Positions 25,475 through 34,040 of a stretch of DNA of 64,000 nt are shown one piece after another. Below the pieces are notes generated by a model that did no database searches, was not told the origin of the DNA, and saw only the letters and a list, made by a program, of their open reading frames with translations. Source of the stretch: Nocardioides luteus (GTDB lineage Bacteria > Actinomycetota > Actinomycetes > Propionibacteriales > Nocardioidaceae); NCBI RefSeq assembly GCF_000960475.2, contig NZ_JZDQ02000034.1:1-64000 (forward strand), written 5' to 3'. The number at the start of each line of letters is the position of its first letter. Positions within the stretch are counted from its first letter, which is position 1. The translations under genes were made by a program, and so were the position numbers.

Positions 25475-26356
25475 GTGCGTCTACTGAACCGCTCCGTCGG
25501 TCGACTGTCGCGGCACCGCCGCCGCCCGTTGGCCGGTGCCGCCGTGCTCCTGGTCGCCCTGTTGAGCACCGGCGGCGCCTACGCCGCCCTTGCCCCGGCC
25601 TCCCAGGCCGAGCAGGAGAAGGACAACGCTGCTCTCGTCGCCGAGGGCAAAGAGCTCTTCATGATCAACTGCTCGACCTGCCACGGCTCCAACGGTGAGG
25701 GCATCACCACCCAGAACGGGAAGCTCTACGGCCCCTCCCTGATCGGTGTCGGTGCCGCCTCCGTCGACTTCCAGGTCGGCACCGGCCGGATGCCGATGGC
25801 CCAGCCCGGCGCCCAGGTCGAGGTCAAGGACCCCAGCTTCAGCCAGGACGAGATCGACGCGATGGCCGCGTACGTCGCCAGCCTCGGCCCGGGTCCGTCG
25901 ATCCCGGACAAGGAGCAGTACGACCCGGAGACCTACGGCTCCGAGAAGGAGAAGGAGGAGGCGGTCACCCTCGGTGGCCAGATCTTCCTGACCAACTGCA
26001 CCGCCTGCCACAACTTCACCGGTGCCGGCGGCGCGATGCCGCGCGGCGGCAAGGCTCCGAGCATCCTCAACACCGACCCGAAGCACATCTACGAGGCGAT
26101 GTTGACCGGCCCGCAGTCCATGGACACCTTCTCCGACGGCAACATCAGCCCGGAGGAGAAGAAGGCGGTCATCTCCTACGTCGAGTCGATGAAGGAGCAG
26201 CCTGACTACGGCGGCTTCAACAACGGTGCGCTCGGCCCCGTGACCGAGGGCCTCGTCGCCTGGATCGTCGGACTCGGCGTTCTGGTGGCCTTCGCCTTTT
26301 GGATCGCCGCGCACACCACGCGCACCAACCAGACCAAGAAGGGATCTGCCAAGTGA
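25475..26356 (+). CDS. qcrC: Menaquinol-cytochrome c reductase, dihaem cytochrome c subunit
   Basis: A 293-aa membrane-bound dihaem cytochrome that passes electrons from the Rieske protein to the CuA site of CtaC, replacing soluble cytochrome c. Two haem sites: Cys66-Cys69-His70 (CSTCH) and Cys175-Cys178-His179 (CTACH). N-terminal signal/anchor helix at 19-40 and a C-terminal helix near 256-280. GTG 25475 with AAGGA upstream. Its stop overlaps the qcrA GTG (GTGA). Confidence 0.96.
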   Translation: MRLLNRSVGRLSRHRRRPLAGAAVLLVALLSTGGAYAALAPASQAEQEKDNAALVAEGKELFMINCSTCHGSNGEGITTQNGKLYGPSLIGVGAASVDFQVGTGRMPMAQPGAQVEVKDPSFSQDEIDAMAAYVASLGPGPSIPDKEQYDPETYGSEKEKEEAVTLGGQIFLTNCTACHNFTGAGGAMPRGGKAPSILNTDPKHIYEAMLTGPQSMDTFSDGNISPEEKKAVISYVESMKEQPDYGGFNNGALGPVTEGLVAWIVGLGVLVAFAFWIAAHTTRTNQTKKGSAK

Positions 26357-27516
26357 GCAGCGACCTCAGCGAGATCGAGAAGCACGACGACTCGCACCCC
26401 GAGCTCAACGCGCACACCGACGCGCTGCTGCCCGACCCGGGTATGCACGAGCATCACTGGCGTCCTACTGACGTCGACCCGAAGGCGGAGAAGCGCGCCG
26501 AGCGCCAGGTGAGCATCTTCTTCGGTCTCTCCGCGCTCTGCTCGGTGCTGTTCGTCGTCGCCTACTTCACCATCAAGCCGGGCTACGACGGCGACGTCTG
26601 GGCCGGCTACGGCGCCTCCAACCTGGCGCTGGGAGCGAGCCTCGGCTTCGCCCTCCTCTTCCTCGGCATCGGCGTCATCCAGTGGGCTCGCAAGCTGGTC
26701 GTCGACATCGAGCACTCCGAGGACCGGCACCCGGCAGCCTCCTCCCCCGCCACCCGCGAGGTCGCCGTCGCCGAGCTCAAGGCCGCGCTCCAGGAGTCCG
26801 GCATGGCCCGCCGCCCATTCATCCGCAACGCGATGATCGGCTCGGCCGCCCTGCTCGGCCTGCCCGCGATCGTCATGCTCAAGGACCTGGGCAAGACCAA
26901 CGCCCAGATCACCGAGGAGCAGCCCTACGCCGGCGCCGGCCTCGAGCACACCGTCTGGGACGCCGGCGTCCGCGTCGTCCGCGACGTGGTCGGCACCCCG
27001 ATCCGCCCGGGCGACCTGGAGATCGGTGACCTGGTCAACGCCGAGCCCTCGACGATCTTCGACGGCAGCCTCCACGGCGCGCCGCTGCAGATCGCCAAGT
27101 CGAAGGCGGCCACGATCCTGCTGCGGATGGACCCCAACGACATCGTCAACGACGTGACCCGCAACTGGTCGGTCAACGGCATCGTGGCCTACTCCAAGAT
27201 CTGCACCCACGTCGGTTGCCCGATCTCGCTGAACGAGCGCACCACGCACCACCTGCTGTGCCCGTGCCACCAGTCGACCTTCGACCTCGCCGACCACGGC
27301 AAGGTCATCTTCGGTCCGGCCGGTCGTCACCTGCCGCAGCTGCCCCTGGGCGTCGACTCGGACGGCTTCCTCGTTGCCCTCTCGGACTACCCTGAGCCTG
27401 TGGGCGTCAGCTTCTGGGAGCGCAACACCTACGACATCGACGAGATCTTCGACGACTGGTCCAAGGACCACGCCGCCGATGCTGAGCAGTACGGCTACAA
27501 GGAGGGCGGACAGTGA
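26353..27516 (+). CDS. qcrA: Menaquinol-cytochrome c reductase, Rieske iron-sulfur subunit
   Basis: A 387-aa Rieske protein. The [2Fe-2S] ligands are Cys284/His286 (CTHVGC, with Cys289) and Cys303/His306 (CPCH, with Cys305). Three N-terminal helices are visible, the last preceded by ARRPFIRNA, a twin-arginine-like signal typical of the actinobacterial three-helix QcrA. GTG start in a GTGA overlap with qcrC; its own stop overlaps qcrB the same way. Confidence 0.96.
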   Translation: MSSDLSEIEKHDDSHPELNAHTDALLPDPGMHEHHWRPTDVDPKAEKRAERQVSIFFGLSALCSVLFVVAYFTIKPGYDGDVWAGYGASNLALGASLGFALLFLGIGVIQWARKLVVDIEHSEDRHPAASSPATREVAVAELKAALQESGMARRPFIRNAMIGSAALLGLPAIVMLKDLGKTNAQITEEQPYAGAGLEHTVWDAGVRVVRDVVGTPIRPGDLEIGDLVNAEPSTIFDGSLHGAPLQIAKSKAATILLRMDPNDIVNDVTRNWSVNGIVAYSKICTHVGCPISLNERTTHHLLCPCHQSTFDLADHGKVIFGPAGRHLPQLPLGVDSDGFLVALSDYPEPVGVSFWERNTYDIDEIFDDWSKDHAADAEQYGYKEGGQ

Positions 27517-29240
27517 GCACCGACACGTCCAAGGTTGCCGCCAGCAACGGCACCAACGCCGCTGCCCCGGCGAGCAAGCCGACCAAGGCCGGCGCAGCCG
27601 CCAACTGGGCGGACGAGCGCCTCGGCCTCGGCGGTCTGAGCAAGTTCCTCTCCCGCAAGATCTTCCCCGACCACTGGTCGTTCATGCTGGGTGAGATCGC
27701 GCTGTGGAGCTTCGTGGTCCTGCTGGTCACGGGTGTCTTCCTGACCCTGTGGTTCAAGCCCTCGATGGCCGAGATCACCTACCAGGGCTCCTACGCCCCG
27801 CTGCGCGGCATCGACATGTCCGAGGCGATGGCCTCGACGCTGGACATCTCCTTCGACGTACGCGGCGGTCTGCTGCTGCGTCAGGTCCACCACTGGGCCG
27901 CGATGCTGTTCATCGCCTCGATGATGATCCACATGATGCGCGTCTTCTTCACCGGCGCGCACCGCAAGCCGCGTGAGATCAACTGGGTCATCGGCGCGAC
28001 GCTGCTGCTGCTCGGCACGCTCGAGGGCTTCACCGGCTACTCGCTCCCCGACGACCTGCTCTCCGGCACCGGCATCCGGGCCGCGGACGGGTTCATGATG
28101 GCGATCCCGATCGTGGGGACCTACATCTCGTTCTTCCTCTTCGGAGGCGAGTTCCCGGGCGACGACATCATCCCGCGCCTGTTCACGATCCACGTGCTGT
28201 TGATCCCGGCGCTGCTGCTGGCGCTGATCGGTGCCCACCTGATCCTGCTGATCTACCACAAGCACACCCAGTGGCCTGGACCCGGCCGCACCGAGAAGAA
28301 CGTCGTCGGCTACCCGATGGTGCCGAACTACATCTCCAAGATGACCGGCTTCTTCTTCATCACCTTCGGTGTGACCGCCCTGCTCGGCGCCTTCTTCTCG
28401 CTCAACCCGGTGTGGAAGTTCGGTCCGTACGACCCGACCAAGGTCACCGCGGGCTCGCAGCCTGACTGGTACATGGGCTGGCCCGACGGCGCGCTGCGCA
28501 TCATGCCGGGCTGGGAGTCGCACTTCTGGGGCTCGACCTGGTCGTGGAACATCTTCTTCCCGGTCATCGTGCTGCCGATGGCGGCCTGGATGGTCGTGCT
28601 GATGCTCCCGTTCATCGAGTCCTGGATCACCGGCGACAAGCGCGAGCACCACCTGCTCCAGCGCCCGCGCAACGCTCCGACCCGCACCGCCACGTTCGTC
28701 GCTCTGATGACGTTCTACGCGGGCTTCTGGGCCGCCGGCGGCAACGACATCATCGCGATCAAGTTCCACCTCTCGATCAACCAGATCACCTACTTCCTGC
28801 GGGCGTTCGTGTTCCTGGGTCCGATCGTGGCGTTCATCATCACGCGTCGTTGGTGCATCTCGCTGCAGCGTCACGACAACGAGAAGCTGCTGCACGGCTA
28901 CGAGACCGGCACGGTCATCCGTACGCCGGAGGGCGCCTACCACGAGAAGCACCTTCCGCTTCCCGAGGACGAGGCCTTCGCCATGACCGTCCGCGACCGC
29001 GGCCGGGCCGGCGAGGAGCCGGAGCTGAAGAAGAACGGCAAGCTGTCGCTCCGCGCGAAGCTCCGTGCCTTCTACTACGACCACGACGTGGACAAGCCGA
29101 CCCCCGAGGAGCTCAGCGAGGCACACCACCACGCCGAGCACGAGGCCCACGCGCTGGCCGCCCACGAGGGTCACCAGGTCGACGGTCACGACTTCGACGA
29201 TCACCGCCACTCGGCGATCGAGGAGCCCCTCAGCCACTGA
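27513..29240 (+). CDS. qcrB: Menaquinol-cytochrome c reductase, cytochrome b subunit
   Basis: A 575-aa integral subunit that oxidises menaquinol. Haem-ligand histidines lie in QVHHWAAMLFIASMMIHMMR and IHVLLIPALLLALIGAHL; WNIFFP and the PEWY-equivalent PDWYMG also appear. The long C-terminal extension, His-rich at the end (HHHAEHEAHALAAHEGH), is a feature of actinobacterial QcrB. GTG start, overlapped with qcrA. A 13-bp hairpin follows. This is the target of Q203-type inhibitors in mycobacteria (family knowledge). Confidence 0.96.
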   Translation: MSTDTSKVAASNGTNAAAPASKPTKAGAAANWADERLGLGGLSKFLSRKIFPDHWSFMLGEIALWSFVVLLVTGVFLTLWFKPSMAEITYQGSYAPLRGIDMSEAMASTLDISFDVRGGLLLRQVHHWAAMLFIASMMIHMMRVFFTGAHRKPREINWVIGATLLLLGTLEGFTGYSLPDDLLSGTGIRAADGFMMAIPIVGTYISFFLFGGEFPGDDIIPRLFTIHVLLIPALLLALIGAHLILLIYHKHTQWPGPGRTEKNVVGYPMVPNYISKMTGFFFITFGVTALLGAFFSLNPVWKFGPYDPTKVTAGSQPDWYMGWPDGALRIMPGWESHFWGSTWSWNIFFPVIVLPMAAWMVVLMLPFIESWITGDKREHHLLQRPRNAPTRTATFVALMTFYAGFWAAGGNDIIAIKFHLSINQITYFLRAFVFLGPIVAFIITRRWCISLQRHDNEKLLHGYETGTVIRTPEGAYHEKHLPLPEDEAFAMTVRDRGRAGEEPELKKNGKLSLRAKLRAFYYDHDVDKPTPEELSEAHHHAEHEAHALAAHEGHQVDGHDFDDHRHSAIEEPLSH

Positions 29241-29255
29241 TCACGGCTGGTACGC

Positions 29256-29293
29256 CACGTGGCGCCGTTCCCTCCGGGGGACGGCGCCACGTG
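29256..29293 (+). terminator. Hairpin terminator after qcrB
   Basis: Arms CACGTGGCGCCGT (29256-29268) and ACGGCGCCACGTG (29281-29293) match perfectly over 13 bp; the 12-base loop can pair further (CCC with GGG). No T-run follows. It closes the ctaE-qcrCAB operon. Confidence 0.8.
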
Positions 29294-29339
29294 CGTTGTG
29301 GGGCCCGAAACCCCGTTGCCCGCGGCCGGACGGAGACCC

Positions 29340-29345
29340 TAGGGT
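29340..29345 (+). promoter_or_regulatory. Candidate -10 box TAGGGT (leaderless yqeY-like gene)
   Basis: TAGGGT ends 7 bases before the ATG at 29353. Confidence 0.55.
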
Positions 29346-29352
29346 CCCGCAC

Positions 29353-29703
29353 ATGACCGGCCTCCAGGCTCGCCTCCGAGCAGACCTCCTCACCGCCCGC
29401 AAGGCCCGCGACACCACGGCCACGGCCGTGCTCCGCTCGACGCTGGCGGCCATCGCCAACGCCGAGGCGCTACCGGTGACAGAGGCGGCTCTGAGCGCCG
29501 AGGGACCGATCGCCGGAGCCGCGGTCGGCGTCGGGGCCACCGAGGCCGCACGGCGCGACCTGAGCGACGACGACGTCCGCGACATCATCACCGGCGAGCA
29601 GACCGAGCGCCTGGCCGCTGCGACCGACCTGGACGCCCACGGCGCGGCCGAAAAAGCGGAGCAGCTCCGCGCCGAGGCGGAGCTGCTCGCGACGTACCTC
29701 TAG
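29353..29703 (+). CDS. GatB/YqeY family protein (short form)
   Basis: A 116-aa helical protein of the YqeY group, related to the tail of GatB, which helps bind tRNA in amidotransferases; the role of stand-alone YqeY is not settled. Start sequence TGLQARLRADLLTARKARD, then RSTLAAIANAE and LSDDDVRDIITGEQTER, match the family, though the protein is shorter than the usual 148 or so residues. Probably leaderless. It lies between the qcr terminator and the convergent RpiR gene, 4 bases apart. Confidence 0.82.
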   Translation: MTGLQARLRADLLTARKARDTTATAVLRSTLAAIANAEALPVTEAALSAEGPIAGAAVGVGATEAARRDLSDDDVRDIITGEQTERLAAATDLDAHGAAEKAEQLRAEAELLATYL

Positions 29704-29707
29704 AGGA

Positions 29708-30559
29708 TCAGCCCTGCGGGTCGAGCTCGCCGCCGACGACCTCGAGCACCCGGGCGCGTACGTTGGCCGCGGCCTCGGGGTCCCGGGACGCGACCGCGGC
29801 GACCAGCGCGTTGCCGAGGATGAGCTGCGGGATCCGGATGATCGAGTCGAGCTCCTGGCGGAACCCGGCGCGACCGCCCTGCGGGGTGACCAGCTCGACC
29901 TCGGCGAGCTTGGTCAGCTGGGTGCCGGTGAAGGAGGTCAGCGCGATCACGGCCGCTCCCCCGGCGACGGCGGCCTGGGCGACCTGGATGGTGGGCGCGG
30001 TGGCGCCGGTGCCGCTGACGACCACACAGACGTCGCCCGGCTGGAGCAGACGGGCCCGGATGAGCTGGTCGAGGTGATCGCTGGGCGCGACGGTGCTCAG
30101 GCCCTGGGAGCCCAGTCTCATCGCGATGTCCTGGGCGACCGGCGAGGAGACCCCGGTGCCGGCGACGAGGATCGAACGGGCCTCGGCGAGCAGCTCCACC
30201 GCCCGGGTGACCTGCTCCTCGGAGAGGAGCCCGACCATGTCGGAGGCGGAGTCGGCGATGTCGGCGAAGAAGGAGCGCACCACCGTCAGCGGGCTGCCTC
30301 CCTCGGTCGTCTCGGTCTTGGCCGTGCCCAGGTCGCGCGCCAGGAGCACCTTGAGGTGCGGGAAGCCGCGGAACCCGAGTCTCTGCGCGGCTCTGACCAC
30401 GGTCGCGGTCGAGACGGAGGCCTCGGCGGCGATCTCGGCGGTGGTCGCCTCGATGGCCCACTCCGAGCGGGTCAGCACGACCTCGGCGACCGCGCGCTCG
30501 GAAGGGTTGAGCCGCGGCATCGCGGCCCTGATGGCGGGAAGAACCGGCGCACTCGTCAT
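29708..30559 (-). CDS. MurR/RpiR family transcriptional regulator with SIS domain
   Basis: A 283-aa regulator: N-terminal HTH_6 domain (about 10-85; NPSERAVAEVVL, TTAEIAAEASVSTATVVRAAQRLGFRGF) and a SIS domain (about 125-265; ILVAGTGVSSPVAQDIAMRLG, VVVSGTGATAPTI). SIS domains of this family bind phosphosugars. ATG 30559 overlaps the second phnE stop as ATGA, making it the last gene of the HAD/phnDCEE operon; it probably controls that operon in response to a phosphorylated ligand. Confidence 0.9.
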   Translation of the reverse strand: MTSAPVLPAIRAAMPRLNPSERAVAEVVLTRSEWAIEATTAEIAAEASVSTATVVRAAQRLGFRGFPHLKVLLARDLGTAKTETTEGGSPLTVVRSFFADIADSASDMVGLLSEEQVTRAVELLAEARSILVAGTGVSSPVAQDIAMRLGSQGLSTVAPSDHLDQLIRARLLQPGDVCVVVSGTGATAPTIQVAQAAVAGGAAVIALTSFTGTQLTKLAEVELVTPQGGRAGFRQELDSIIRIPQLILGNALVAAVASRDPEAAANVRARVLEVVGGELDPQG

Positions 30560-31413
30560 GCCGCCACCGCGGTGGCTTCGGCGCCGTGCAGGATCCGGTG
30601 ACGCAGCGCAGCTGAGAGCTGGTCCACCAGGATCGTCACGATGATGATCACAACTAGCATGATTCCACCCCACTCCCACTCCCGGCCCCGAAGGACACGG
30701 TTTAGTAACGCACCAATTCCACCGGCGCTCACCACGCCGAGGATCGCGCTTGCCCTGATGTTCACCTCGAAACGGTAGAGCCAGAACGCCACGGTCTCCG
30801 GAAGCATCTGCGGGATGACCGCTGCGCGGATCCGCTGCCACCAGGACGCGCCCGCCGCGGTGACCGCCTCGACGGGGCGCGGGTCGACCGCCTCGATGTT
30901 CTCCAGCGTCAGCTTGCCGAGCGAGCCGATCGAGTGGATGCCGATCGCCATCGCCCCCGCCATCGGGTTGAGCCCGAACAGCGGCAGCATCACGATCACC
31001 GCGAGCAGGATCTCCGGGACGGCGCGGATGGCGTTGAAGAAGAGCCGCACCGGGACCCGCACGGCCAGCGGCGAGGTGTTGGAGGCGGCCAGGAAGGCCA
31101 GCGGGAACGAGAACAGCGCCCCGACGCAGGTGCCGATCCAGGCGAGCGCCACCGACTCCCCCATCAGCCTCAGCGACTGCAGCCACCAGTCGCCGTAGGT
31201 GAGCTCCGGGTCGGCCTGGCCCTCGGGATGTGCCCCCGGCCAGGTGAAGACCCCGTCGAGCATCTGGCCGGCGTACTGCAGGATCTCCCCGGGGAACTGG
31301 GGCAGCCGCTCCCACCTGGCGTCGTCCAGCGACCAGCCGGCGATCAGCACGATGCCGATCAGCACCAGGCCGGCCACGGTGTAGGGCCACTTCGGCGGCG
31401 GCTTCGGTCTCAT
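30556..31413 (-). CDS. phnE: Phosphonate-type ABC transporter permease (second PhnE)
   Basis: A 285-aa permease with about six helices and the EAA loop (AVTAAGASWWQRIRAAVIPQ). It starts MRPKPPPKW, with ATG overlapping the first phnE stop as ATGA; its own stop overlaps the rpiR start. With the first PhnE it forms the membrane channel. Similar in family to PhnE of phosphonate and phosphate-ester importers; specificity is set by PhnD. Confidence 0.9.
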   Translation of the reverse strand: MRPKPPPKWPYTVAGLVLIGIVLIAGWSLDDARWERLPQFPGEILQYAGQMLDGVFTWPGAHPEGQADPELTYGDWWLQSLRLMGESVALAWIGTCVGALFSFPLAFLAASNTSPLAVRVPVRLFFNAIRAVPEILLAVIVMLPLFGLNPMAGAMAIGIHSIGSLGKLTLENIEAVDPRPVEAVTAAGASWWQRIRAAVIPQMLPETVAFWLYRFEVNIRASAILGVVSAGGIGALLNRVLRGREWEWGGIMLVVIIIVTILVDQLSAALRHRILHGAEATAVAA

Positions 31414-32225
31414 ACCAGCCTCCGGCGCAGCACCTGGGAGAGCAGGTCGATGGCGATGACGACCACGAAGATGACGATCACGACCGCCGCCAGCCGCGGA
31501 TAGTCCGCACGGTTGAAGTAGAGCATGATCAGCTGCCCGATGCCGCCGGCCCCGACCGCGCCCAGCACCACCGAGGCGCGGATGTTGAGCTCGAAGACAT
31601 AGAGGACGTACGAGGCGTAGTGGGGCAGCACGGCAGGAACGATCGCGACGCGGGCTCGCTGCCAGCGCGTGGCCCCGGCGGCGTCGAGCGCCTCCAGGGG
31701 GCCGGGATCGACGGCGTCGATGCTCTCCGCGGTCAGCTTGGCGACGATGCCGATGTTGAAGATGGTCAGCGCCAGGATCCCGGGGAGCGGGCCGGTGACC
31801 ACGGCGACGAAGACCAGCGCGTAGGCCATGTCGGGCAGCGACCGGATCACCGCCATCACCGGCTTGGTGACCCGGTAGACCGCCGGAGGCGCGCTGACCT
31901 TGGAGCCCAGCAGGGCCACACCGAGGGCGATCAGAGATCCGACGAAGGTCGCGATGACCGCGATGGCCGCGGTCTCCTTCAGCGCGGTCCACAGCCGCGA
32001 GGACGGGTCGGTGATCTCCGCCCACTCGGGGTGCACCACCTCCTCGAGGATCATCACCAGCTGGGGCCACTGCTCGACGACCGGCGCGAGCGAGAAGTCG
32101 ATCGCCCAGCCCGCAACGATGGTGACGGCGACCGCGCCGAGGACGCCGCCGACGAGCAGCGGGCTCGGCGGCGGCTGGGCCGGCCGCGCCGGCCCATCCC
32201 GGCGCTCGAGGGTCGCCTGCGTCAT
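31410..32225 (-). CDS. phnE: Phosphonate-type ABC transporter permease (first PhnE)
   Basis: A 271-aa inner-membrane permease. EAA-type loop ALDAAGATRWQRARVAIVPA and about six helices; C-terminus AIDLLSQVLRRRLV. ATG 32225 is chosen because the preceding 80 bases belong to the intercistronic repeat element rather than a conserved N-terminus. Upstream it is separated from phnC only by that element; downstream it overlaps the next phnE (ATGA). Confidence 0.9.
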   Translation of the reverse strand: MTQATLERRDGPARPAQPPPSPLLVGGVLGAVAVTIVAGWAIDFSLAPVVEQWPQLVMILEEVVHPEWAEITDPSSRLWTALKETAAIAVIATFVGSLIALGVALLGSKVSAPPAVYRVTKPVMAVIRSLPDMAYALVFVAVVTGPLPGILALTIFNIGIVAKLTAESIDAVDPGPLEALDAAGATRWQRARVAIVPAVLPHYASYVLYVFELNIRASVVLGAVGAGGIGQLIMLYFNRADYPRLAAVVIVIFVVVIAIDLLSQVLRRRLV

Positions 32226-32305
32226 GCCGCCGCCTCCGTAGCGCAAGCGCCAGGATACGGAAGCGGCGGCCTGAGGCCTATGGTCGCTCGCTTGCGCTCG
32301 CTCAT
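32222..32305 (-). repeat. MIRU-like intercistronic element, copy A (phnC/phnE)
   Basis: The 84-bp element starts at an ATGA overlapping the phnC stop and ends at an ATGA overlapping the phnE start. It holds a 27-codon open frame starting MSERKRA and containing PYPGACAT. The segment CCGTATCCTGGCGC..TTGCGCTACGG is identical to copy B. Its flanks pair in an 18-position stem (16 Watson-Crick, 1 G-U, 1 mismatch) that includes the phnE ATG. The 5' segment AGCGCAAGCG is fully complementary to CGCTTGCGCT in the hairpin loop. It is the only junction inside the six-gene operon that is not a direct short overlap. Confidence 0.8.
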
Positions 32306-33066
32306 GCGGAGACGTCCTCGGCGGTCAGCGAGCGACCGTAGATCTTCTCGAAGACGGCGTCGTCGGCCTCGGCCGCGGGGCCGTCGAAGACGATCTGGCC
32401 CGCGCGCATGCCGATGATCCGGTCGGCGTAGCGCCGAGCCAGATCGAGGAAGTGCAGGTTGACCACGGTGGTGATACCGAGATCGCGGTTGATTCGTTGC
32501 AGGTCACGCATGACCAGGTTGGCCGTGGGCGGGTCGAGGGAGGCGACCGGCTCGTCGGCGAGGATGACCGACGGCTGCTGCGCCAGCGCCCGGGCGATCG
32601 CGACCCGCTGCTGCTGGCCGCCGGAGAGCTCGGAGGCGCGTACCCAGGCCTTCTCGACGATCCCGACCCGCTCGAGCGCCTCGAAGGCGATCTCCTTGTC
32701 GGCCTTCGGGTGCAGCCCGAGCGCCGACTGCAGCCACGACTGGGCGTGCAGCCGGCCGGTCAGGACGTTGCCCATCACCGAGCGACGGGAGACCAGGTTG
32801 AAACCCTGGAAGATCATCCCGATCTCGGCGCGCAGCCGCCGCAGCCGGCGCCCGCGCGCCGAGGCGACGTCGGTCCCGCCCACCGACAGCGTCCCCGCGG
32901 TGACCGGCACCAGGCCGTTGATCGTGCGGATGAGCGTCGACTTCCCCGCCCCCGAGAGTCCGACGACCACGACGAACTCCCCGGCCGGGATGGTCAGCGA
33001 GACCTTGTCCAGGCCGCGGGTGCCGTTCGGGTAGACCACCGAGACGTCGTCGAAGACGATGCTCAT
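32302..33066 (-). CDS. phnC: Phosphonate-type ABC transporter ATP-binding protein
   Basis: A 254-aa ATPase. Walker A GLSGAGKST, Q-loop in MIFQGFNL, signature LSGGQQQRVAIARAL, Walker B VILADEP and switch VNLHFLD are all intact. It energises the two PhnE permeases. ATG 33066 overlaps the phnD stop (ATGA). Downstream it is separated from phnE by the MIRU-like element. Confidence 0.93.
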   Translation of the reverse strand: MSIVFDDVSVVYPNGTRGLDKVSLTIPAGEFVVVVGLSGAGKSTLIRTINGLVPVTAGTLSVGGTDVASARGRRLRRLRAEIGMIFQGFNLVSRRSVMGNVLTGRLHAQSWLQSALGLHPKADKEIAFEALERVGIVEKAWVRASELSGGQQQRVAIARALAQQPSVILADEPVASLDPPTANLVMRDLQRINRDLGITTVVNLHFLDLARRYADRIIGMRAGQIVFDGPAAEADDAVFEKIYGRSLTAEDVSA

Positions 33067-34040
33067 TCGCCGAAGTTCTCCTCCACGGACTTCGCCTTCT
33101 TCAACGCAGCCGTGTCGACCTTCTCGAGGCCCTCGATCTCGTAGACCGCCTCCAGCGTCTTGAGCCCCTTGGGGTCCTTCGCCATCGCGGTGAACGCGTC
33201 GGTCACCTTCGTACGCAGCTCCTTGGAGAGGTTGCCCGCGACGACGATGCCGTCGTTGGGGATCTCGGTGGAGTAGGCGAACACGACCACGTCGGAGGCG
33301 ACCTTCGGCTCGTCGGCCGCGACCTCCTCGCGGGCGTCGTCGTAGCTCACCCCGATCGGGTAGTCGCCGCGCGCCACCGCCAGGATCGCGGCGTCGTGGT
33401 CGCCGGCGAACTGCGCGTCGAGGTCGACCAGCGCGTCGCCGCCGGTGACCTGGCTCCACTGGGTGGCCGGGTAGTAGTAGCCCGAGGCGGAGCCCTGGTC
33501 GACGAAGGCGATCGAGGTGCCGGGCTTGATCTTGGCGATCGCCTCCTCACCGGCGGGGCCGGTCTTGGCGGCATCGGTGCCGTTGCAGTACTTGAAGCCC
33601 TCGACCACCTTGACCTCGTCGGTGCAGTAGGTGTCGGGGTCGTTGGTGAACCACTGGGTGTGATAGGTCCCCGAGCCGTAGCGCACCGACTGCAGGACCG
33701 GCACCGCACCGGCCTGGTCCTCGGCCTGGACCATGCCGATCGGGCCGAGCATCGCGACCTGGGCCTGGTCGGACTTCATCGCCACGATCGCAGCGGCGTA
33801 GCTCTCGGTCACCTCGGCGCGTACGGGGATCCCGATCTTGTCGCTGAGGAACGACTCCAGGCCCTTCGCGCTCTCGGTGATCGAGTCGACGTCGCCGGAG
33901 GGCACCAGCGACAGCACGATCTCGTCGGGATCCTCGGCAGGCGCGGCACTGTCCTCACCGCTGCCGCAGGCGGCGAGCGCGAGGGCCAGCGTTGCGGCGG
34001 CACCGACCGCCAGCACCCGGTTCCTGGGGGTTCTCAACAT
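33063..34040 (-). CDS. phnD: Phosphate/phosphite/phosphonate ABC transporter binding lipoprotein
   Basis: A 325-aa lipoprotein: signal peptide with LAAC lipobox near residue 25, then a PhnD-type periplasmic-binding fold (IVLSLVPSGDVDSITESAKGL, FLSDKIGIPVRAEVTESYAAAI, FVDQGSASGYYYPA). The last block is the usual serine/tyrosine anion-binding region of PhnD proteins. ATG 34040 has AAGGAG about 10 bases upstream and overlaps the HAD stop by 7 bases. Ligand unknown: phosphonate, phosphite or phosphate ester. Confidence 0.92.
   Translation of the reverse strand: MLRTPRNRVLAVGAAATLALALAACGSGEDSAAPAEDPDEIVLSLVPSGDVDSITESAKGLESFLSDKIGIPVRAEVTESYAAAIVAMKSDQAQVAMLGPIGMVQAEDQAGAVPVLQSVRYGSGTYHTQWFTNDPDTYCTDEVKVVEGFKYCNGTDAAKTGPAGEEAIAKIKPGTSIAFVDQGSASGYYYPATQWSQVTGGDALVDLDAQFAGDHDAAILAVARGDYPIGVSYDDAREEVAADEPKVASDVVVFAYSTEIPNDGIVVAGNLSKELRTKVTDAFTAMAKDPKGLKTLEAVYEIEGLEKVDTAALKKAKSVEENFGE

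Noticed and set aside
32222..32305. Simple intrinsic terminator or attenuator between phnC and phnE
   Set aside because: The stem is strong, but no T-run follows, the open mini-frame joins both genes exactly, and the same arrangement recurs at two unrelated operons.
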